A DNA stretch of 6,391 nt from Acholeplasmataceae bacterium (GCA_023230825.1 JALNWO010000096.1:1-6391), one strand, 5' to 3'. Positions 1 through 6,126 are shown, counted from the stretch's first letter. A program made the numbers and translations. The notes: generated from the letters alone by a model not told the origin.

Positions 1-32
1 AAAATTTCGAGAAATAACTGTTTAATCTTGAT

Positions 33-44
33 TTCCGCTCAATT
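33..44 (+). promoter_or_regulatory. Possible single LytTR-type half-site upstream of the regulator gene
   Basis: The sequence TTCCGCTCAATT shares the CCGCTCA core with the three strong direct repeats at 480-534. It lies about 90 bp upstream of the LytTR gene, where an autoregulatory site could sit. There is only one copy, with no partner 21 bp away, and two flanking bases differ from the repeat consensus. Chance is a real possibility. Confidence 0.2.
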
Positions 45-99
45 CGGGCCTAAATCCAAAATTCAAAAGGGGAAAATGGTGTGATTTGAAAGTAAATTG

Positions 100-107
100 T
101 AGGTTTG
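100..107 (+). promoter_or_regulatory. Possible -7 promoter element for the LytTR gene
   Basis: TAGGTTTG is an exact match to TANNTTTG, the Bacteroidota -7 consensus. It lies 22 bp before the LytTR start codon, so the leader would be very short, roughly 10-18 nt. No good TTTG is found 19 bp upstream at the -33 position, where the bases read TGGT. The call is therefore tentative. Confidence 0.35.
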
Positions 108-129
108 TGAATTAAACAGGTATTCAATT

Positions 130-477
130 ATGGACTACAGCAACCAAAAAGACAAGACAATAATTGTAAGAGAAAAAGGAAAAGTACATCAAATTTTTAT
201 TGAAAATATTGTGTATGTTGAGTGTGATGGTTACCTATCAAAAATATATACCAACGATGAACAAAAGCCGATATCTTGTTCTGTTCTTCTCAAAGAAATT
301 GAAGAAAAAGTTGAGGGATATGGATTCTACAGAATTAACCGAAACACTATGGTCAACCTGAAATATTTTAAAAGCTACATTTCCGGCAAAAAAAGATGTT
401 TTGAAACCACAACAGGGGTAGAAATGAATGTTTCAAGGAGAAAGTGGTGTGTCTTCAGAAAGAATCTGAAAGAGTAA
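130..477 (+). CDS. Stand-alone LytTR DNA-binding transcriptional regulator
   Basis: A 115-residue protein made almost entirely of one LytTR domain (about residues 10-115), the beta-type DNA-binding domain of AgrA and ComE. The clearest signature is GFYRINRNTMVNLKYF at 65-80, which matches the family pattern F-x-R-I-H/N-R-S/N-x-x-V-N-L-K-Y. The VSRRK segment near 101-105 matches the conserved domain end. IVYVECDGYLSKIY (27-40) is the expected early strand region. There is no receiver domain, membrane segment or other sensor, so how its activity is controlled cannot be read from the sequence. LytTR proteins bind short direct repeats about two helical turns apart, and such repeats begin 3 bp after this stop codon. 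The inferred role is activation of the downstream peptide operon. The start is the first ATG after an in-frame gap and has no Shine-Dalgarno, as is usual in this phylum. Confidence 0.9.
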   Translation: MDYSNQKDKTIIVREKGKVHQIFIENIVYVECDGYLSKIYTNDEQKPISCSVLLKEIEEKVEGYGFYRINRNTMVNLKYFKSYISGKKRCFETTTGVEMNVSRRKWCVFRKNLKE

Positions 478-479
478 AG

Positions 480-534
480 TACCGTTCATTTACAAAAACA
501 TACCGCTCATTTATGAAAATGTACCGCTCATTAG
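480..534 (+). promoter_or_regulatory. Three 21-bp-phased direct repeats, probable LytTR operator
   Basis: Copies start at 480, 501 and 522: TACCGTTCATTTA, TACCGCTCATTTA and TACCGCTCATTAG. The period is exactly 21 bp, two helical turns, so all three sites face the same side of the DNA. The 8-bp spacers are A-rich and not conserved. Direct repeats of about 9-13 bp with this phasing are the usual target of LytTR regulators such as ComE and AgrA. The array ends 16 bp before a -33-like element, a position suited to activation. Binding by the adjacent LytTR protein is inferred, not shown. Confidence 0.75.
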
Positions 535-550
535 ATAACATAGATTTTTC

Positions 551-581
551 TTGATATAAGGGACTTTTTGTTGTATCTTTA
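551..581 (+). promoter_or_regulatory. Probable promoter of the peptide operon
   Basis: A TTGA at 551-554 and TATCTTTA at 574-581 are separated by 19 bp. This fits the Bacteroidota layout TTTG-N19-TANNTTTG, with 7 of 8 bases at the -7 element and a weak -33 element. A weak -33 element is consistent with dependence on an activator bound to the repeats just upstream. Transcription would begin near 588, leaving a leader of about 80 nt before the precursor gene. No strong hairpin is apparent in that leader. Confidence 0.5.
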
Positions 582-668
582 GAAGTGCTATTTTTAGGTG
601 CCGAAATTTAGTAAGTGATAAGGGTGACGCCACTATAAATGCAGCTCAATTAACTTAAACTTTTTATT

Positions 669-857
669 ATGAAAATTAAATTGTGTAATCTCGTTAGAAA
701 TGATATTCTATCGTCTGACGAAATGTTTCACTTGAAAGTTGGTGAATCAGGTGGCGGAAGCGGATCAACCTACTGTAATATTTTTGGATGTGGCTGCTGT
801 TGCTGCGGCTATGGAGAAAAGGCTACAGTGTTTTTATTCACAAACACGATATTTTGA
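669..857 (+). CDS. Natural-product precursor peptide, GG-Bacteroidales type, chimeric C-terminus
   Basis: A 62-residue peptide. The leader (1-25) starts KIKLCNL and continues LSSDEMFHLKVG at 14-25. Counting back from G25, L14, S15, E18, M19 and L22 occupy the -12, -11, -8, -7 and -4 positions of the classic LSxxELxxIxGG leader. The -2 glycine is replaced by V24. The core is Gly/Ser-rich (28-33) and then Cys-rich, with Cys at 36, 41, 43, 44, 45 and 46 in CNIFGCGCCCCGYG. This fits the GG-Bacteroidales precursor family (TIGR04149-like), whose members are modified by radical SAM enzymes and exported by C39 ABC transporters. From about residue 50 the sequence turns hydrophobic (ATVFLF) because the frame runs through DNA that encodes maturase sequence in another frame. 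The native C-terminus was therefore probably lost in a deletion. It may be expressed but is unlikely to give the ancestral product. Confidence 0.7.
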   Translation: MKIKLCNLVRNDILSSDEMFHLKVGESGGGSGSTYCNIFGCGCCCCGYGEKATVFLFTNTIF

Positions 858-1162
858 GGCAAGAATTATCTTTAAATGACATACACTCAAATTTGCTCAT
901 GAATCCTTTAAATTTTGGGAAGCTTTCCGTAAAAAGTACAGGCGATATTTATGCAAATCTTAATGATAAGCTGTTAGGTAACATTATGGAAAATAATATT
1001 TACGAAATTGTTTACAAAGAAATGAAATCAGGTAATTCCTGGTTTAAAAGCAAAGCAAAAGTATCTCCTTGCAAGAATTGTATTTATGACTTTCTTTGCT
1101 CACCAATTTCAAATTACGAATATGCCTTAAAGAGGAATAACCTATGTACAATAAAAAATTGA
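815..1162 (+). pseudogene. C-terminal remnant of a radical-SAM-like/SPASM peptide maturase
   Basis: About 110 residues in the +1 frame relative to the precursor, recognisable from about VFIHKHDIL onward. The landmarks, in order, are NPLNFGKLSV, the GDIYANLNDKLLGNI segment, IYEIVYKEM and SWFKSKAKVSPC. CKNCIYDFLC follows at 1070-1099, then SPISNYEYAL and the terminal NLC. This order matches the C-terminal SPASM-like region of the maturases in GG-Bacteroidales clusters. It is most like the pseudo-rSAM partner (TIGR04150-like), though the true radical SAM enzyme cannot be excluded. The radical SAM barrel and its CxxxCxxC motif are missing. There is no start codon of its own; the only nearby ATG, at 788, lies inside the precursor core and would translate unrelated LLLLRLW-type sequence. 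A full-length protein would be about three times longer. The 5' boundary given is the estimated deletion junction. Confidence 0.75.
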
Positions 1163-1704
1163 TCATGAAAAGTATTTTTTTAATTCTGGCAATAACCATT
1201 GCGACTTTAACGGGAGTATCAACCCAAAATATTGACAAACATACCAGCATAATGCTTACAGATTCTTATGGAGATACTTCAAATCTAGATTTAGCTCAAG
1301 CAACCGGACCAATGCTTTTTGTTATTTATGGACCAGGGTGTGGAATATGCCTAAAGGAACTTAAAGCCATAGCAATAAAAATTAAAAGTTGGGAACAACT
1401 TTACAATGTTAAGCTGATCGCTTTTAGCAGAAAATACAGAAAAGATTACAGCCGCCAAATATCGAAATCAAAGGAGAAAACAGAGCTTAACTTTCCCTTG
1501 TATATTGATGTAAACGGAGATATAGCAGATTATCTTTATGATGCGCCGGGCATAGATACATCCTATTTTTCACACATCAATGGTTTACACTTAAAGATAC
1601 CTCAAACCATCATTTTGTCAAAAGATAAAAAAGTGCTATTCCAAAAGTATGGATACCAAATCGGAGATGAAGAAAAAATTGAAGCCATTCTAAAAAAACC
1701 ATGA
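1144..1704 (+). CDS. Exported thioredoxin-like (TlpA/AhpC-TSA-type) protein
   Basis: A 186-residue protein, or 179 if translation starts at the second ATG (1165). A signal peptide, MKSIFLILAITIATLTGVSTQ, covers residues 8-28, so it should act in the periplasm, possibly membrane-anchored. The thioredoxin fold shows FVIYGPGCGICLKEL, with the redox pair C66 and C69, the strand VKLIAFSR, and IPQTIIL carrying the cis-proline P153. The inferred activity is thiol-disulfide exchange. In a cluster with a Cys-rich precursor it could reduce or shuffle peptide cysteines, but no substrate is shown. The 1144 start has AGAGG about 8 bp upstream but overlaps the maturase remnant; 1165 lies 2 bp after that remnant's stop and gives a more ordinary signal peptide. 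The stop overlaps the next start as ATGA (1701-1704), implying translational coupling. No lesion is seen. Confidence 0.82.
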   Translation: MYNKKLIMKSIFLILAITIATLTGVSTQNIDKHTSIMLTDSYGDTSNLDLAQATGPMLFVIYGPGCGICLKELKAIAIKIKSWEQLYNVKLIAFSRKYRKDYSRQISKSKEKTELNFPLYIDVNGDIADYLYDAPGIDTSYFSHINGLHLKIPQTIILSKDKKVLFQKYGYQIGDEEKIEAILKKP

Positions 1705-4052
1705 TAAAGCTTCTAACCTTAGTAATTTGTTTTTCGGCGATAGGACTAACTTTTGCCAGCGCCCAAAAGGTGTCTAAATGCGAAATGTCAGGTACAGTTA
1801 TTGATAGCATTACGCAGGAGCCGTTAGCTTATGCCACCATCAGAGTTTTGAATGCAAACGGCACTTTTTTTTCAGGCTGCATTTCCGATAGCTCTGGTTT
1901 TTTCTGTTTTATTCAGCCATTGCCTGAAAAGGATGCTTTAATGGTGATTGATATGGTTGGCTTTAAAAGTAAAAAAATTGTTATTCAGGACAACTCAAAA
2001 AAAAGTCTTGGTAAAATAAATATGGCCAGAGAAATAATTCGTTTGGAAGAGGTTACTATTACAGGTAATCAGATTGGGTATAAAACAATGATTGATCGTA
2101 CAGTATTAATTCCTGATTCAATCATGATTTCAAATTCAATGAGCCTGATAGACCTTGCGAAAAAAACGCCTTTATTGAAAGTTGACAAGGTGAGTCAAGA
2201 AATAAGTATTCCTGGTCGCTCAAATACATTGGTTTTAATTGATGGCAGCTACACGGGAAAGAACAAAAATTTTGCGACAATACCTGCTGAAAGCATTGAG
2301 AAAATCGAAATAATTACCCACCCATCTTCAAAATATGATTCGGAAGTCGGAGGAGTCATCAATATCATCACAAAAAAAGAAAAATCCACCGGCTTTAAGG
2401 CATTTATAAACCTTAATTATTTCCTTGAAAACAAGCTAAATCGTTCAGGATTTCAGGTAGGATATACATGGAAAAAAATTAATGTTTCTCTATCTTATTC
2501 ATTAAGATATTCAAATGGTAAATACTCGCGAAACAGCTACAGGCAAATTGACGAAGGAAAAAAATCTTACATTGACACGATTGTTATTATAAATCCGGCA
2601 AAGGTTAAAAATACTGAACATCAGATAAATTTAGCAACAGACTTTTTTATGAATAAAAACAACCTGATGAAATTTGAGATTAATCTATCACCCGGTACAC
2701 AGGTAAATAAGTCGAGTTATTTCACACAACGATATTATGGCAGAAACACCTTAAATATATATTCCTTTCTAAAAGACGAAAGCAATTATTTCCAACAGAA
2801 TTACTCTTATTATTACAAGCACTTGTTTGAAAAATCCGATCATGAGTTAAGCATCAATGCCAATGCTTATTTTTTGAACCGCAATAGAAAAGCAGATTAT
2901 GCGAAGCAATACTTATATACTGATAACAACGGGCAAACAACTACCTGGGAAACAGAAACCGATTACGAAATAAATTCATTTACCCTGATTGCAGACTATA
3001 CATATCCCATTGCAGAATACACTCAACTTGAGTTAGGGACAAACACTTATCAAAGGTATATTGAAAACTCGTTTTTCTCAGAAAATGAGATATCAAGTTT
3101 CCGCTACAATGACTTACGAAATGCAGCCTACTTAAACATCAATCAAAAAATAAAAAATTGGGGGTTGCAAGCAAGAGTAAGAGCCGAAAACCTGAATATA
3201 AACATTAATCATGACAGTATAAAACGCAGTAATTTCTATTTCTTGCCCAACCTTTCTGTTCTGCATACTTTGGATTCGAAAAACACAATTAAAATAAACT
3301 ATTTGAGGAAGTTAAGCTATCCGTATGCAGGAATGCTAATACCGTTTGTTTACTTTTCATCTGATTCACTGTCGAGCCGCGAGGGGAATCCCTATCTTAA
3401 ACCGGAAATAACGGATGCAATAGAACTCAATTATAGATTTAGGAAAAATGCCTACACGTTTTTTTCTGTAAGTTGTTACAGTAACTGGCGTAGCGATGTG
3501 ATTCGCCCCGGCCTAACAACCGATGGGTCGCTTGTAAAAACCATGCTGATAAATACAGCATATGAAAATAATTTCGGTATCATGCTGCAAGCTTATGCCA
3601 TGGTTTTGCAAACTTTTCAAATGGGAATTTTCAACAACTTCTTCTATCAATCCTTTAACAACTCAACTTTTAATGGCTTTGGCAATCAGTTTTCCATATC
3701 GTTGGATATGATGCTGCCGGCTGATTTTAATTTTGGTGCATCCTTTACAATTCAGGGAAAAGAATATAACTATCAAGGATATAATTACAACAGCCCTTTG
3801 CTCGACGAGATTTATCTGGCAAAAGAAATCTTTAAAGGCCAGGGGGAAATAAATATAAGTGTGATGAATGCTTTTTTCCCTAACAAGGAAACCGAAAAAA
3901 TATGGAGCTCTCAGGTTTACGAGCAAAACATATACAGATTTGAAAGCTTTATGGTTATGTTTCAATTTGTATGGTCGATGAAATCAGGAAAAGAACAAAA
4001 AGCCATCAAGAAGAAGAACATTATGGAACATGATATTGGCAATACACCATGA
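1701..4052 (+). CDS. TonB-dependent-receptor-like outer-membrane beta-barrel protein
   Basis: A 783-residue protein with a signal peptide (1-22, ending SAQ). A carboxypeptidase-D-like regulatory domain follows at about 27-115, with SGTVIDSITQEPLAYATIRV and later GFKSKKI. A plug domain spans about 120-230, with LVLIDG, IPAESIEKIEIITHPSSKYD and GGVINIITKK. A beta-barrel of alternating aromatic strands runs from 235 to about 755. The length and layout fit the outer membrane beta-barrel family close to TonB-dependent receptors (PF14905-like). No clear TonB box is visible. Members sit in peptide natural-product clusters of this phylum, where passage of the peptide across the outer membrane is a reasonable but unproven role. 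About 20 mostly charged residues follow the last predicted strand. It overlaps both neighbours by ATGA (1701-1704 and 4049-4052). The frame is uninterrupted throughout, unlike the exporter gene downstream. Confidence 0.88.
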   Translation: MIKLLTLVICFSAIGLTFASAQKVSKCEMSGTVIDSITQEPLAYATIRVLNANGTFFSGCISDSSGFFCFIQPLPEKDALMVIDMVGFKSKKIVIQDNSKKSLGKINMAREIIRLEEVTITGNQIGYKTMIDRTVLIPDSIMISNSMSLIDLAKKTPLLKVDKVSQEISIPGRSNTLVLIDGSYTGKNKNFATIPAESIEKIEIITHPSSKYDSEVGGVINIITKKEKSTGFKAFINLNYFLENKLNRSGFQVGYTWKKINVSLSYSLRYSNGKYSRNSYRQIDEGKKSYIDTIVIINPAKVKNTEHQINLATDFFMNKNNLMKFEINLSPGTQVNKSSYFTQRYYGRNTLNIYSFLKDESNYFQQNYSYYYKHLFEKSDHELSINANAYFLNRNRKADYAKQYLYTDNNGQTTTWETETDYEINSFTLIADYTYPIAEYTQLELGTNTYQRYIENSFFSENEISSFRYNDLRNAAYLNINQKIKNWGLQARVRAENLNININHDSIKRSNFYFLPNLSVLHTLDSKNTIKINYLRKLSYPYAGMLIPFVYFSSDSLSSREGNPYLKPEITDAIELNYRFRKNAYTFFSVSCYSNWRSDVIRPGLTTDGSLVKTMLINTAYENNFGIMLQAYAMVLQTFQMGIFNNFFYQSFNNSTFNGFGNQFSISLDMMLPADFNFGASFTIQGKEYNYQGYNYNSPLLDEIYLAKEIFKGQGEINISVMNAFFPNKETEKIWSSQVYEQNIYRFESFMVMFQFVWSMKSGKEQKAIKKKNIMEHDIGNTP

Positions 4053-4963
4053 TAAATAAATTTCCTTTTCATGCCCAACCGGATCAAATGGACTGTGGAC
4101 CGGTTTCATTGAAGATCATTGCCAATTATTACGGAAAGATGTTTTCTCTTGACAAATTGCGCGAAATGACATTTATGGCAAGAGATGGAATTTCATTACT
4201 TTCTATCAGCGAAGCCGCCGAACAAATAGGCTTTAAGACTATTGGTGGCTGTATAAGCTTTGAAAAGCTTGCAAAAGAAGCACCCCTGCCTTGCATCGTA
4301 CATTGGAATCAGGAGCATTTTGTGGTTGTTTACAAGTTTAAGCAAAAGAACATTTTCCGAAAACAAACCAAAGTTTACATCTCCGACCCTGCACGTGGTC
4401 TTCTTAGTTACACAGAAGAAGAATTTAAAAAGCATTGGATCAGCACAAGGTCAAGAGGTGAGGACAAAGGCATTGTATTGCTTTTAGAGCCTACACAGGA
4501 TTTTTACAAACAGGAAGGTGATAAAATAAACCGCAACAGTCTTAAATTTTTATTCGGTTATTTTTTGCGATACAAGCGCTTTTTCGGGCAACTCGTTATA
4601 GGATTGGTTTTAGGTAGCTTGTTTCAGCTCATTTTCCCTTTCCTCACACAGGCTATAGTGGATATTGGTATTGCCAACAAAAACATCCATTTCATTTACC
4701 TAATGCTTTTAGCACAGATGGTATTGATCATCAGCCGCATGTCGGTAGAATTTATCAGACAGTAGATACTTCTGCACATCAGTACCAGAATAAACATATC
4801 TCTCATTTCGGACTTTTTTATAAAATTGATGAAATTGCCTATGAGTTATTTCGACACCAAACTTACGGGAGATATTTTGCAACGAATTGACGACCATTCC
4901 CGGGTTGAATAGTTTATAACGGCACGCAGCCTTAATCCCATATTAGTTTTTCTTCAACAATAA
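4049..4963 (+). pseudogene. Peptidase-C39 ABC exporter, broken by stops and truncated
   Basis: The first open segment encodes 238 residues and stops at TAG 4763-4765. It holds a complete C39 peptidase domain (about 1-150), with oxyanion-hole Q10, catalytic C16 in QMDCGPVSL, H90 in QEHFVVVY and D113 in ISDPARG. Two transmembrane helices start the permease domain (about 179-200 and 212-230). Homologous coding continues in the same frame after the stop, with ILLHISTRINISLISDFF and then FDTKLTGDILQRIDDHSRVE. A second TAG follows at 4910-4912, and similarity fades after FITARSLN near 4935. A frame end at 4961-4963 is taken as the boundary. The family is normally about 700-740 residues, so most of the permease and the whole nucleotide-binding domain are missing. 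Intact homologues cleave double-glycine leaders and export the peptide across the inner membrane. This copy cannot export, although the peptidase domain could still be made. Confidence 0.88.
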
Positions 4964-5281
4964 GATGCGATAGCAGGCATACATTCAACACTTACAAAAT
5001 AACTTTATCACTTGTTTCAAAAACTCTCAAACCATAGAAGTACAATCTTGTTTTGTAATGGGGTTTTGACCTCTATCCATGGAAATAGTAGTAAGATCAA
5101 AACATTTAACGTTTTTTAACATTTATATACTTGTACTATATCGATTTTTTCCTTTCTTTTGTGAAATATACTTACAATGCATCTTCATTACTTTTTGTGA
5201 TGTGGATTTTAGGTTGGAAAGGTAGTGCGGATGCGCGTTGGTAGATAAATAAATAAATTTTTAACTTAACAAGTTTATGTT
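4964..5281. other. Intergenic region between the decayed cluster and the peptide genes
   Basis: I see no supportable gene in these 318 bases. The first part probably contains the breakpoint material that replaced the rest of the ABC exporter, but it resembles nothing I recognise. Visible features are an inverted repeat (5063-5103) and two copies of AACATTTA (5101-5108 and 5118-5125). Weak -7-like motifs are TATACTTG (5126-5133) and TACTTTTTG (5189-5197), neither with a TTTG 19 bp upstream. The promoter of the peptide genes should lie here but cannot be placed with confidence. No copy of the CCGYTCA operator motif is present. Confidence 0.6.
5063..5103. repeat. Inverted repeat with internal palindrome
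   Basis: GTTTTGA (5063-5069) and TCAAAAC (5097-5103) are perfect 7-bp arms around a 27-bp centre. The centre contains the palindrome TCCATGGA (5076-5083). No T-tract follows the right arm closely enough to make this a clear intrinsic terminator; a run of six T lies about 8 bp further on. It may be an operator, a weak terminator or chance. Confidence 0.3.
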
Positions 5282-5539
5282 ATGAGACAAGCAAAAATCC
5301 TATGTAGCGCAACTCTAGTGATCATATTTGTAATGATTGGGAACGTATTGATTGTTAAATCAGAACAACACTCTCCTAATATTGTAGTTTGTTATGAGAT
5401 TCTTGAGTTGGGTCCAGCCCCTCTAAAATTTGATGTTTACTTTTGTGGAAGTTGTACTGTTAAAGAGGCCTCTGCCTATTTTAATGCTTTAAGATGCCGA
5501 CCTAGCTCTTCAGAAACTAAAAAACAAAATAATAATTAA
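5282..5539 (+). CDS. Small exported Cys-rich peptide, NVEALA-like, copy 1
   Basis: An 85-residue protein. An N-terminal hydrophobic export segment (about 5-25) follows the positive start MRQAK. The mature part begins near SEQHSPN and carries VCYEI, then FCGSC, then a final Cys in LRC. Aligned with the two downstream copies it keeps CGxC and the last Cys at identical spacing, but has Ala where they have the third mature Cys. The tail is polar (SSSETKKQNNN). This resembles the NVEALA family of small Bacteroidota peptides without the NVEALA motif itself. No function is known to me. It is the first gene of a tandem set of three, with the next start 25 bp after its stop, so co-transcription is likely. 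No Shine-Dalgarno precedes the ATG. Confidence 0.72.
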   Translation: MRQAKILCSATLVIIFVMIGNVLIVKSEQHSPNIVVCYEILELGPAPLKFDVYFCGSCTVKEASAYFNALRCRPSSSETKKQNNN

Positions 5540-5564
5540 TTCATTAAAACACCCCATTTTAATT

Positions 5565-5834
5565 ATGAAAAAAGAAAATGCATTAAATCTCGGATTAAGT
5601 ATCGCTTTCCTAACGACATTATGCGTACTATTATTCTGGACAATAAACACTAAAAGTGAAACCCCAGGTTCATTAATCACCTGCTATTCAACTTTCAGAG
5701 TTTCAGGTACAGCAAGTGAAACTAAATATTTAGTACTTGACTGTGGCACCTGTAAAGAAATAGAATGTTACGAGTACAGGGATTCGGGAAAATGTACTAT
5801 ATCACACTATGTTTTCCCTTTACGTGATAATTAA
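5565..5834 (+). CDS. Small exported Cys-rich peptide, NVEALA-like, copy 2
   Basis: An 89-residue protein with the positive start MKKEN and a hydrophobic segment (about 8-27) that could be a signal peptide or a membrane anchor. The mature part starts near SETPGSLITCY. It has five Cys: TCY, then after 19 residues DCGTC, four residues later a Cys, and eight residues later another Cys (C-x19-C-x2-C-x4-C-x8-C). The spacing is the same as in copy 3, and the segments ITCYSTF and VSGT are also shared, so the two arose by duplication. The pattern suggests disulfide bonds in the periplasm or outside the cell; that is inference. It lies 25 bp from each neighbour. Confidence 0.75.
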   Translation: MKKENALNLGLSIAFLTTLCVLLFWTINTKSETPGSLITCYSTFRVSGTASETKYLVLDCGTCKEIECYEYRDSGKCTISHYVFPLRDN

Positions 5835-5859
5835 TTATGTAAATTTAAAATCAATCTAA

Positions 5860-6126
5860 ATGAAAATAAAATTTGAAACAATAGTTATTACAGTTTTGTT
5901 GATAGTAAATATTTTAGTACTCTCAGATTTACTGATCTATGCTGCTCCAGGCAATGGTAATCTTGTAACCTGCTATAACACTTTTGAGATTTCTGGTACA
6001 GAGTCTGAAAACAACTGGGAGGTTTATGATTGTGGTTCGTGTGAAAAAAAACGATGCAAGTCTTTTTCTGATTCAGGAAGTTGCAGACATAATCCAACTG
6101 AAACTGGTACAGGAAAATCAAATTAA
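5860..6126 (+). CDS. Small exported Cys-rich peptide, NVEALA-like, copy 3
   Basis: An 88-residue protein with a hydrophobic N-terminus (about 8-32) followed by NILVLSDLLIYAAPGNGN. The LSDL-x-x-x-A stretch just before the mature part recalls the region of NVEALA peptides where LSDLALANVEALA is usual, which makes this the clearest link of the three to that family. The mature part has VTCYNTF, ISGT, DCGSC and two more Cys, with the same C-x19-C-x2-C-x4-C-x8-C spacing as copy 2. The tail is Thr/Gly/Asn-rich. It is followed by a 98-bp gap and then a lipoprotein gene. NVEALA peptides are commonly encoded beside beta-propeller lipoproteins, so the two may act together. Confidence 0.75.
   Translation: MKIKFETIVITVLLIVNILVLSDLLIYAAPGNGNLVTCYNTFEISGTESENNWEVYDCGSCEKKRCKSFSDSGSCRHNPTETGTGKSN

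Noticed and set aside
480..534. CRISPR-like array (three direct repeats with spacers)
   Set aside because: Repeats are only 13 bp and spacers 8 bp, far below CRISPR sizes. The 21-bp phasing fits a LytTR operator.
788..1162. Complete 124-residue protein from ATG 788
   Set aside because: The ATG lies inside the precursor core and its first 12 codons are out-of-frame precursor sequence. Only the part after about 815 resembles a protein family, and it is a C-terminal fragment.
1044..1250. Minus-strand open frame of 68 residues
   Set aside because: It lies opposite the maturase remnant and thioredoxin-like gene, and has no recognisable domain or supporting context.
3663..3965. Minus-strand open frame of 100 residues
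   Set aside because: It lies wholly antisense to the beta-barrel gene, whose own frame is intact and family-like here. It is a shadow frame.
4260..4487. Alternative-frame 75-residue protein
   Set aside because: It overlaps the C39 peptidase domain, whose catalytic residues are read in the other frame.
4763..4765. Amber stop decoded as pyrrolysine or otherwise recoded
   Set aside because: A second TAG follows and the nucleotide-binding domain is missing, so simple gene decay is the better explanation.
4709..4897. Minus-strand open frame across the broken exporter
   Set aside because: The plus strand in this interval still encodes exporter permease sequence when stops are read through, which explains the coding-like composition.
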